From Trichostrongylus colubriformis (lineage: Eukaryota > Nematoda > Chromadorea > Rhabditida > Trichostrongylidae): 64,000 nt of DNA. Shown here piece after piece: positions 24,101 through 36,100 of this stretch (within the stretch, counting starts at the first letter, position 1; every line of letters starts with the position of its first letter). A program made the position numbers and the translations under genes. A model generated the notes under the pieces. It was not told where the DNA came from and searched no databases. It saw only the letters and a list, made by a program, of their open reading frames with translations. Location of the stretch: assembly GCA_963978905.1 (NCBI GenBank), contig OZ022259.1, positions 18,636,068 through 18,700,067 of the forward strand. Direction: 5' to 3'.

Positions 24101-27100
24101 TTTTTTTTACTCCTACTATCGTCGACATCAGTACAACGCAGGTTCACGCAACACTGTCGTACACCTCAACCGCGTTCTGGCCAGACCATCTATAAATGGA
24201 AGCACATGTCTTTGAAATGTGGCGACTGTCAACTCAAGTTTCTTTCACTTCGGCAAGTCGCAAGCGATTTTTGGCTTACCATCATCCCCACTATACACAC
24301 TCTGATAGCACAGGCAATTTACTGTGCCCATTCTCTTCAATTTACTTTGCCTACATTTACGAGTGAAATATTACACATATTTATTCTTCACATCTGTCAA
24401 CAATATTTTAGCCAGCTTTCATTTGTGTTCATACATGGAGTTTCTCGAAAGGCCCCTGTAAAAAGGAGGAAGAGGACGAGGTTGAAGGGTTGTTGCTTGT
24501 TGTGTAGCAAGAACCTGGTAAGCAATGAAAAATGACTTGTATCGTTACATCATTACATGAGACCTAAACGTTTGAACGTTTACCGCGAAAATCGTAAAAC
24601 AGATGAATTTCGACGTAATTCTCATTTGGACGCTTGAAACTGCAATGGCTGGAATGAAGCAGAGCAGTTCTATTTGAGTAAATCTTGCGCTAACTGGATA
24701 GAGTGAACTTTTTTTAGTTAAAGGTAGCTTTAGGGGAAATTCGGACGAAAAGTAAAAGAAGTAGTGAATATGAAAGCCGAGATGCCTAGTAACAGGATAG
24801 TGGAGAAAAAATGGATGGAAATGGCCAAAAACCCGAGAAATAGGACCCCTTCTCACCGTTGGTACTAGGCGCGGACGACCTTCCCGTCGAAAGACGGGTA
24901 GTCCGCATAGGTTTTCCATTGACATTACCAAAACGTAAACATGAAGGGATGTTCGGAAATGCAACAGCATCTATTTTCATGTGGTGAGCTTCGAGCTAAA
25001 AGTGAGAAAGCGCGCTGCGATACTTTCAATTCTGCCGATCTCCTTGACCAACCTCACCGTGACCAACCACTTATCACGTCGCCTGGAGGCGGGCTGCCCT
25101 AACCAAGGCGGCTTGCCCTAATGAGGCCGCCACCGCCACTGGCCTATGTATGGCGAAATCCCCCGCAAAAGGCGCCCGCTCAAGGGGGCGCCTTTTGCGG
25201 GGGATTTCGCCATACATAGGCCTTTCAGTTCCGTAATTTTTCAGTCAATGCCTCCTTTTGGGATTCTCTGCCACCCACATTATCCCAAACACTGTCTTTA
25301 AGAGGACAGAACCATCTGAGAATGGAAACTGCAATAACGAGCATTTTCAGCTTCAGCAAGTGAGATGAAGTTTCATTTATACAAACTATTAGAGAAATTC
25401 TATGCAAATATACTGCGGAATCATTTTCCCAGAGACTGCGTATACTGTGTGTAGCATCGAACACACCGCCCTGCTTTGCATTCTCGTACCGTGCGCGTAA
25501 TTCTGTCGTAGCCTCCCTTGAATATTTGTGTGAAATACCATTAGTAAGATTCCTCATAATTTATGCGAACGGATGAGTAGTGTCGCTGTACAATGTAACT
25601 GGCATTTTAGCGAATTCTTAATAGTAATGCCATTCGAGCATACAACGCGTTTGTTGATATCATTCACACAGCTGGGCAAAAAAGACAAGACAAGATTTCG
25701 AGTTAGTGCAATGCGGATAGCTATCGATTCGCGAAGCGAGTACTATAAATAAGTTATTTACAAACAGTTTGCTGATCGTTTCCTCACAGGATGTCTGTGC
25801 TGTGATCGTTGTGGCAACAGTTACACGCTCCCCTTTTCCTTTTTCTTCCGCTCCGTCTCCAATATATTTGGAAATGCGGGCTGGGACTAGAAGAGCATGA
25901 CGAAAATTTTGAAAAAAAAAACTGGAAAAGCAGCTTGTGAGGAAATTGCCATACCGAATGGCACTGCCGTATATTAATATTCCTTTATATGAAGGACAAA
26001 AGGGGAAATGCTTCACAAGATAGAGAGAATGCTTCGAATATGTAGATATTTATTTGCATGGCCGAATTGTTTTGGGAGGAGGAGTAAACAATAGAAAACA
26101 GTGATGTCTTACCGTTTGGAGCCCTGTCTTGGAGGCCATATCTAACAAAGTAATAGGCAGGACTTAGCTTCTCAAGTAGTCACGTTTTATTTTTTTATGC
26201 GCTCTGTGAGGCGCCATCATAAAATACAAACCTATACGCGAACTGAAGCAGGCAAAAACTGGACAAGAAGCATCCCTTCTATCAAATAATTGACTAAATT
26301 CTTATATTATAACAGAAACATTCCAAATATTATAAATGGGCGAGCTATGCAAATTGAACTTAAAATTTGAAATAAAAGCACTCCTACTCTCGGGATCTGG
26401 TGGCCGATAGAGCAGCCTATTTGAACATAATGGTGAAACTAGGAAAATGGAAGTGGAGCTTCCCACAGTACTGATCTAGCACACGACCTAGGAATTGCGC
26501 GGAGTATGTAGAGTCAAATAGCAAATGTCAGCACCAGCCGGCTATGGTACCCTTACTCCTCATCCGAGACCGTGGGAGCTCACCGGAACTTTGAGACACG
26601 GGTATACCAGCCACCCACGTGGAACACGCGAACTTGACAGAAGGCACGTCACACCATACCAATACCTCAGACCAGAGTGACCTCAACAAGTGAGGAATTC
26701 GTGCATGGCCATGGATGCGTTACAAACCCTCCTGTGGGCTATAAAAATCTGGTGAAGACAATAGAACAGAACAGTAAATTCAAACAGAACGGAGCTAGTA
26801 TAACGCATCGGTGGCACTGCGGAGGCTGCTGTACAATAAGAAATAAGAATGAAATGCAGAACGCTTAAATCGGGGAGTGAAAAGTTCTCTGGAGCGAAGG
26901 TAAGGTGATTTTCACTCAGTCAGGGACCAGAAGAGGAGCAGTTCGAATCAAATTAAGGAGTCGGAGATGTACATAGAGTAAAGTCAAACAAACAAAGCAT
27001 AATGAAGAGTTAACAGAAAAGAGAAAAAAATTGCTAGCATAGGCTTCATGAAACATCAGAAATTTTCAGTGATTCTAACATATTCAGTTTTCTCATGCCT

Positions 27101-30100
27101 TTTTAATCGACTAGAGTTAGGAAGCTCCAGCACATGAGAAGACATGGATTCCAGCCATCTTGCTGTTCGTCATATTATGAAGCAATGTGCTCTTGATTCA
27201 CGAAGCTACTTCCCCATTTTGTGAACAATAACGCGAAGGGGGCTCGTCGTCCCGACGTTGATAGCATCGTCCAGTACCTCAGCGGCTTTACACGGAGCTT
27301 CCCCTTAAGCAGCTTGAGGGCTAAACAAACCTAGCTCCCTGAGTCGATCACGGTAAGCAGGTAGCTCGTTTGGGTGAGCATTATTCGGGCTTCAGCGTTA
27401 TCTTAGTTCGTGGAACATTCTACGCCATTTACGCCTTCGAGAACTGAGTTAATTTGACCTTGTTTGAGAAATTTGTCTACGTAAGAGGCTACCTGTTTAA
27501 GCTTTTCATTTGCAGCCAATTTCCTAACCCCATAGCTTGAGAGACGTTTCAGCTGATGGTCCAGCCCCCGCTCGCCTTCAGAAAAGCATCAGAGTCCAAT
27601 GGATTACACTCCTGATTGAGAATACCTTCTCTGCTGAAATAGATTTAGAATGTGTCGAGCGTGGCAGCTCATGCCTATTTTATATATTTCAGTGGTACAT
27701 GCCGGCCAATGTTACCATGAATGACCTACAAAAATCGGCCATATATGTCGTCAATATTGCTGTAGTCTAAGGGTACTGCCATCAGTTCATGTGACTGTGA
27801 CTATGTGCTATGACTTCTTCGCTCATATGATGATAGCCCCTAGTAGTAACGAATAATTCCTTTTTTGAGCCGATCGATTTTTTCTCAATATGGAATTTGG
27901 AAAACTTGAGCTTATTTTAGAGTTCATGATTTTTTATTCAACCCAGGATTCAGTGATGAAGATGGAGAGGTGTTTCATAAATGAGGCAGTTTATTTATAA
28001 GGCTACGATAGGCGTTCTTTCACTCCTATGCGTTCTTTTACCCCTATAATTGAAAAGCACACAATATTTAGGGGTCAAGGAACGCGTGGGGTAGGATTTC
28101 TTGCAAAAGGCACAAGAGTAGTGCTCTTTTCCATAGCCTGAAAAATATCTGATGCCTTGGTAAGTTCCTCTCGATAGACAACATAAATAAACTCACCATT
28201 GTGCTCTTTCCGATTCAATTCACGCTCTTGCGATCTCAGGACGCTCTCCTTCTCTCGCTCTTGCCAACTCATCGATTTTCGAATGTATTATATATCCTTG
28301 TATGCCGATATGGCCCGCTTGTCGTGAGCTCTTGACTGGGTTTGCAAAAGAGAACGCCTGTACGAAAAAACACTTCTGACAAGCCTGGGTTTTCTCTATG
28401 CCAGCGATTCCATCCTGTATATCTCAGCAAGGCGGGTCTCTATGTTTAGGGCGTCAAGTACACCAGACACAAATGATTTGTTATGTGCCTGAGGCCGTGG
28501 AACGGAAAGGTTCTCCTCAGTTTCAGGATCCCGAATATTACCATTGACCGCTGGCGCTTTTCAAACTCAGTAAGTTTACAAGGAAGTAAAATTATTGAAT
28601 TCACGAACTGTCCCAGCAGTAGAATAAGCTTCGAGGCTTTTTCAATCTATATATCCTGTTAAGTAAGAGGAAACTGTCGCCACTGATGAAGGCTGGATTC
28701 GAGGTATTAACAGCCGTAGAGAGGCGATTTTCTTTTGTGAGATCGATTTTGGGCCGGGCTGTGTTCCATCGATAAGGGAGCAACCGCTCGCGACGACCGC
28801 ACATAAATGCAGAGCCTGTTCTGGCCCGAACGAAATGCTTTTGAGATTCGCCTGCAAGAACGACTTCTAAGAAGGCAGTACTTAGGAAATGCCCAATCTC
28901 GATATTGCTCTCTCTCTGGAGTGTAATTTCAATAAACTCTACAATTTACAATTCGACCTCATACACAGGAAGTCAGATGAAGAGTTTGGACTGGTGCTTC
29001 AAACGATACTATGTGGTTGCCTAGTTTTCTGCTATCGATTTTTTTTCAATTCGATCATGCAAATGGGCATCCATAACATCCGTTTACTAAAATGACCAGT
29101 GTGAGATAAGATTGATGTGCTGAAATGCTAAGTACCACTTAAAAGGCAGCCCTCTTTCATTAGCATTAGCGCATATATGCAGGATTGTCTGATGCATCGT
29201 TCATATAAAAGGACGTCGAAACGTAACAGCGCCATTTGGTACGTCAATTCTTCCAGTCTTCTTTCTGGTTCTTTCATTTTTCGTTATGTAGTTCCAATCT
29301 GCAGTTCCAAGCATATAGGAGACGAAGCGGGAAGAGAAGGGGAACGCTGTAATTGTAACCATAGCCAAAGGAGAGACTTCCTTCGAGGGAATGTTCGACA
29401 AAATAATTGCAGAGAATTTTTCCATTCCTCCGCTAATCGCAAAGCATTTCCTTTACACTAATTCGAAATCCCCGCCGTTTCACCCACTAAACAAAATTGG
29501 GGTAATGAACTCTATCTACAAGCAACCTAGCTATGCCAATGGTATAATAAAAGGCGTTGTATGCTCCAAGCTTCACCATCAAGATTTTGCTAAAATGCCA
29601 GTTCCATCTCTAGAGGAACGCCACTCGTCCATTCGCCCACACTGTGAGGAACCTCACCAATGTGTGCTCCGTATAAAAGAACATCAGAGGGTGAAGATGC
29701 CACTCGACAAAAGAATTCCTGTACAAGTTGCTTTCTGAAGTCCTCAAACATTTGTTTCTCTCGTTTTCAAACTGTATTCCGAATATTTTTGATTTTTGAT
29801 AACTGCTGTTTGTCGCCGCAGCTCGCGATACGAAAGTTGCTACAAGGGAGCTCGAGTTATGGGCAAAAGCTTCGGTGTCGGACGGGACTCGAACCCACAC
29901 TTCATCCTTTCCGGGGATATGTGCTAATCCATTACACTACCGACACCCCTTTCACCTTAACTCAGCTTCTGAATGGTATATTTACCATAGCTTATTTACC
30001 ATATTTATATTTATGAACATCTCCTCTCCCGTATACATATTTGGAATACTTACCATATCCCAAATATGTATACGGGAGAGAACACGGTAGGAGAAAGGAA

Positions 30101-33100
30101 AGCAGAGCACTACGTTAACACTCAGAGCAACTATAGTACACCCACTCATTGGGGATATGATTCTGCATAATAATCGTAGAGATTTTCATGTTTGATTACT
30201 ATAGGCTGAACTTCATCTCATTCGCTTGAGCTGGAAGTGCTTGTGCTTGCAATTCGCATTCTCAGATATTATATAACCAGCTGGCGGGCGCACACTACTG
30301 CGCGCGATTCATGGCGAAGCTGTGCAAAATGGGTTTGATCGGCACGACCACAGTTGTGTATGGAATTGAGTGGAAATTTCCTTTCCTCAGCTTTCAACCG
30401 AACAATTTATTCGATTAAAAGCAGAGGAGATGGCGTGATAAAAAAGCATTTTGGTGTTATTATACTTCAGTCGCTTTGCATCAAACCCGTTTTGCACCTC
30501 ATCGACACGAATCGCGCGCAGTAGCGTGCGCGAGCCAGCTGGTTTAGGTCACCACTGGGAGTTTGAATAGTTCAGACATCGATAGTTTTGTATTCGATTG
30601 CATCGATTGGTAACAATTTGTTCATTTGCTGAGCATCTAATTCGTACACATTGATAGTAGATCCAAATCCCGATTATCGACGTATATCGTTTTCGTAAAC
30701 ATGCTTAACTATTTGGAATTTTGCGTAGTTTAGCGGTCGATACCCAGTGTTGCTGCCAGTACCGCATCAGAAAATGATTCTGAGAGAACTGTCTGCTTTG
30801 CTATCACAAATATTGGTTGCATCATGGTTATCAATGTAGATCGCAGTATACCATTTTTTGGAACGCTAGGCAATTCAGCGGTCGATACATCGGCCAGTGA
30901 TAGCACAACATAAACAAAATATGTTCACCCAATGGCACTGAGCATCGGACGCCTTTGCTGAAGCGGTCGTGTAGTAGTAGCAAGCGGTGTAAAGGATTTC
31001 ATCCCATCCAATTTCTAACGTTCCTTATCAGCCACTATAAGCCGTTATCAGTTTCACTGAGGCCCCTGTACCCAACAATACCATTGAGGTCCCCGTACCC
31101 TACAACACCTGCGAATGTGAACATTCCACTGTTAGGCGCAGAAGCGTACCGGTTTTGGTGACATTTTCCTTCTCACGCTCCTAATCGAATCTTATCAACC
31201 ATTATCAGTTTGGGTCACCCACTTATGAATGCCTCCATCCACTCTGCTAAACACCCATGAGTGTCAGCGCTCTTGGATCAACGCGAAAGGCGAAACAAAT
31301 TTGACGACATTCGCTTTCTCATGCTCCTTATCAAGTCTTATCAACCATTATCAAGCTGGATCACCTACCATTGATGTTCCCGTCTTTCCCCGCGAAGCAC
31401 TTTTGAGTATGAACGCTCCGGGACCAATGCGAAAAGCGAAACGAATTTGACGACTCTAGCCTTTTTACGCTCCTTATCAAATCTTATCAACCGTTATCAA
31501 GCTGAATCACCCACCATTAATGTTCCCGTCTTACCCCGCAAAACACTTGTGAGTATGAACGCTCCGGGATCAATGCGAAAAGCGAAACGGATTTGACGAC
31601 TCTAGCCTTTTTACGCTCCTTATCGAATATTATCAACCGTTATCAAGCTCAGCACCCACCATTAATGTTCCCATCCAATCCTGCAGAACGCCTATGAGTG
31701 TCAGCGCTCTAAGATCAACCTGAAAGGCGAAAGGACTTCGGTGACATTCGCCTTTTGAGGCTCCTTATCAGCGCGTATTAGCTGCTATCACTTTCGGTAC
31801 ACCACCGCTGGGGTTCCCTTGGCACCCCCTATATCACTTGTGAAATTCAGCGTCCCAGCTTTGCTGCGACGCGAGATATAAATTTCGTGACAGACAGACA
31901 CACACACACACACACAGACATACTTAGCGAATTATATAGAGTAGGATTGTTCTATCCCTGTAACTAAGCCAGTGCACTCTTTCGATTAGCTTATTATTCG
32001 ATCAAATAGAACTCGCACCATTTCAGTCATAGTAATTGCAGGTGTTTAAATGGGAGGCGCGTCGCGGACCATCTGGTTCACAATTCTCGCGGTAAATACT
32101 TTCTGAAAAATTAAAGTTTATGTGATAATGTAACAGGCCAAATCATCTTTCATTGCTACCAGATCTTTGGTGCACTAGCAACAGCGTCTGCTATTCGCCA
32201 TATTTGTCCTCGTCCTCCTTGTCCTCCTCCTCGTCCCCCCGGATGAACAAGGTTTCGCTGAAAAATGCTCCTTTTGTGGAAGTAAATAAATGCTGACCAA
32301 AACATAGTTGACAGACGGGAAGAATAAATATAATATTTTGCTCGTACGTAGGTGATGAGATGAGATGTACGCAAAGTGAGTTGAAGATAACGGGCATGAT
32401 AAATTGATTGTGCTATCAGAATGTTCATACATATATAGTGGGAATGACGATGAGTGGCCGGAAATCGACATGTGACATTGCTGCAACGAAAAAGATTCGA
32501 GTTAACAGAAGCTATGGCCACAGCGCAGTTGACGGGTGAGATAGCGTAGCGTGAACGTGCGCTGCGTTGAAGCTCGGAAAGGTGAACACTTGCAAAATCA
32601 ATGACGGAATAGGTTTCCAGGCGTTCAAGTGCTATAAGGGTCGCACTCATAAAAGTTGTCCAAAAGGATTAGGATTTTCGCCAATCTCCAGTTCCTTAAT
32701 ATCAAATCTGGTAAATTCAAACAGTTATTGAATGGTGATGTGTCAATGTCACGACCTGCCAATGCCAACCGTGTATGTACACATTGGTACGGGAGAGTTA
32801 CTTCGCATCCCATGTGCGAGGGCTTCGCACCACATGTGCGTTGTGTGAAGTAATTATTCGGATGCGGACCTTGTCAATAAAGGGTAAAATCAAAACAGTC
32901 CCATACTGGGGGCAAGAAAAGGGTCACTTTCCTTACGGTCAAATATTCAGAACAGACAGGAGTGGGTATAAAGTGATTTGAAAGAAAATTCTCGCACTAA
33001 TAGTGCAAACCGTTCGCACCTATAACTGATGGCGCCAAGAAACGATCACGAGGTGCGAAAATCAACAGGTCATGTGTTGTCACAAAATCTCGCAATCTGC

Positions 33101-36100
33101 ATAAGTGGTGACAATATCTTACAAAATGCATAAGTGGTGAGCAAGGTCAGGTTATTAGAAGAACAAGTTACTATCCATATCGCTCATTGTTATATTTATT
33201 ATTCAAAAGTGCACGAAGTGTAACAAACAAATATTTATGCATGAAGGATCAGTGATCTTATTGAAGCGAAAATTTTTTTTTGAACGGCTCAAGGTGTTTG
33301 GGGTAATGATAGTTGAATAGTGCACTTATTTTATTTTCCTCCTCTAGTCGAATTATTCTCTCTACTTGATCTTATTTACGCTTGCCGCAGATTGTGGACA
33401 TATCATGACCTTTTGATTTCCGCACCTCATTCTCGTTACTGCGCACAATAGATGCGAAAATTTCAAGTCGTTCCACTCTGTACACACCCAACAGACTGTG
33501 ACGAAAAAAGCATAATGGAATAACATATTTTGAAATACTTCTCTATATGCAAGAGCGATCTGGGGTTTACTACTTTCATTGTCATGCAAAAATGGAGCCG
33601 TCAGTCGGCGTAGTCGAGCTTTGGAGCACCTACGGCATCAAGGTCTACCTAAAACAGCGGGCTAACTTCTGTAAGCGGCCCCTCGCGAAAAGCTCTTGAA
33701 AGTTAACACTTCGTGCATGGAAATGACTGAGCTCTTGCTGCGGGGTCAGCACTGCTATGATCTGATGTGTCATTTTTCCATGGCTCAAATCCGCATCCGG
33801 AGGAATTTCAATGATAATAACCAGTTCCGGCTCTTGCACCTAACTCGGAGAAAATGAAATATTTGAGGGCTTCACCAAATAGGAATTCCTTCACTTATTC
33901 CGTGTGGGCAGATCTCAGCAAAGTTGTGAACATAGCGATGAAATCGCGGTTTCTGTCAAGTTGAAGTGACGCATTAATTCGGCTCAGGAGAAGTTCCTGA
34001 TTCTGCACAAGGCCATTGCAAAGTTTAGTTAGACTGTGAGGTACGCCCTCGAATTTGTGGGTGGAAACACTTCGTCGGACTAACACTGTGTTGAAAGCGG
34101 TGAAGAGGTGGCGACCCTTTTAGACCCATTGTTCTTATCACAACTGATTAGTGTACAAGTTAAATGTACAAAATGTTGTAGAAAATTGATATCACCGATG
34201 TATTCTTATCTCCACTCATTTCTCTTTTTCAACGTTCCACCACACGTTTGACAACTTGGTCCCTCAAAAAACTTTGGGATCAAATTCGAAGAGATACTAA
34301 GAAACCACCAAAGTCCGGCGGAGAAACATTTATCACATGTTATGAAACATGTAAGAAAAGAAGTATCAGAACACACTCAACAGGTATTGTACACAAGAAC
34401 TCGTTGGCAATGAAAAATAATTGAAGTGTTAGCTCGCACTCTGGAGGTGATGAGAGACTGTCCTTTTGAACTTTTTAAAAGAAGGAGGTGCATACCCGCT
34501 CGGAATGTGAAAACTTACGTATCACAGATAAATGAAGTTGCCAAACCTGGAACTTGAACTTGTCACTTCTATTCTGAGACCTTTTCACCTCTAGTCTCTG
34601 ATCAGTTTGAAAAATGATGATTTGTCCAGTTTCATGAGATTGGAAATAATATTGCATATCATCAGAGAGTCATTCCTTCGTCCTCTCCAATGCAATGAAA
34701 CTAACTTGAGGATTTTATTAAAGTGAATCCTCGAGCGCTGCTGTTATAAACAAAATCAAGCACTTTAACGAAAATCTTCCTCAAGAAATTATTTTGTATC
34801 TTCTCCAATTTATCAATGCCTGCTTTCTTGTGAGGATAGAAGACAGAAGTATCATACTCCAGTACTGTTCGAACGTATATTTTGTAAGCTCTCAAAAGTA
34901 GCAGTGGGTCAGTAGATTTAAATGCCTTGAACAACGAGTACACCCTCTGCTCCGCTCTAGTAGCCTAAATTTCCAAGTGTTCCTCAAATTTCAGTCTCGA
35001 ATCAACAAGAAAGCAAAAATCCTGGCTACATCTGCCTTATCGAAAAGTGTTTGACCAATTCGGTACTGCTTTCTCGGATTGGATCCTTCCAAATAAAACA
35101 CTTCAGTTAACAGAAAGCGGAACGGAAGCTCACTGGTACTAGATCAAGGAAGCAATAGCATCAATTGCCTTCTGTAATCTAGAAACTTCCGTGCACTCAA
35201 CTGCATTGTAAACCTTCAAACCATTTACGAAGATTTTGACTGTGACGTCAAGTTTCGATTTCATGTGGCAAATCGGATGTGTATATATCGATTAGTATGG
35301 GGCACAACACACTACCTTGGGGCACTCCGCTGGGAGCCTGTCAAATGGAGGAAAAGACACACTTTACTTGGTACGAGAGTCGCTTCAGAAATCCATCTAT
35401 CCATTCAATAATGCCACTATGAATGCCAATTTGGGTGAGTTCGCCTATTAGAATGGAGTGGTCCACCTTACCAAAAGTTTTCTCAAAGTCAAAGTATATA
35501 AGGTCTACATTTTCTTGCCATCTAGTTCTGAAGTTCAATCATTCAAAGCTTCTAACATCAGCGTTACCGTGGATAATTTCTTGTTCCGAAATCGTGCTGA
35601 TGTTTGGATATAATGGAATTAAACTCTAAATAGTCAACAATGGTTACTTTGACTATTTCTTGAAGGAACCGGAACGGGTCCCATGAAATAGAAAGATGCA
35701 AAGAAATGGTCATTTTGTGACGAACATCCGAGGCTAGAAGCGATAGTCGGTTAAAAAACCCGTATTGAAAAGAGCGACGCTGTGGTATGTATTTCCATCA
35801 CATTCGCATCACCGAACTGCACACATTGCCTTTCCGAGTTGTCCGCTGTAGAGACGTCATTTGTTGTCTCGTAGAGTGTATTTCATTCATTGGTGATGAT
35901 GTGAAATGAGCGAAACAACACACAGCAACAAACAAGTAAAACAATCAAAAGATGAATAAGCGAAAGCATGAGAAAAAGGGTGATACAGTCAAAACTCAAT
36001 GATTCACTTTCGACGTCTCGGCAAGTTGTCGTGTGTTTATGGCGGCAACTGCGAGCCACCGTGAGTCCATACCGTGAACCAAAATTCCCCTCTTCTCGGT

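Larger units (their letters stand above)
21758..25140. other. ift-81 intron 4, first part
   Basis: Contains a repeat at 21800-22100 (related to 49100-49290), a SINE fragment at about 23628-23690, an inverted family R fragment at 24115-24440 and an inverted relative of 49640-49990 at 24660-25020. No exon between exons 4 and 5 was found. Confidence 0.5.
28895..34187 (+). repeat. Family R, copy 3, inside ift-81 intron 4
   Basis: Colinear with 10860-14335 and 58225-61055 (CAATCTCGATATTGCTCTC at 28900, TATAAAAGGACGTCGAAA at 29206, GTTCTTATCACAACTGATT at 34130). It is enlarged by a SINE-like insertion (~29786-30058), a ~1.65 kb element (30276-31930) and a ~540 bp element (32958-33496). Confidence 0.8.

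Noticed and set aside
24026..24535. 169-codon ORF in intron 4
   Set aside because: It overlies a reverse-complement fragment of family R, so its length is chance.
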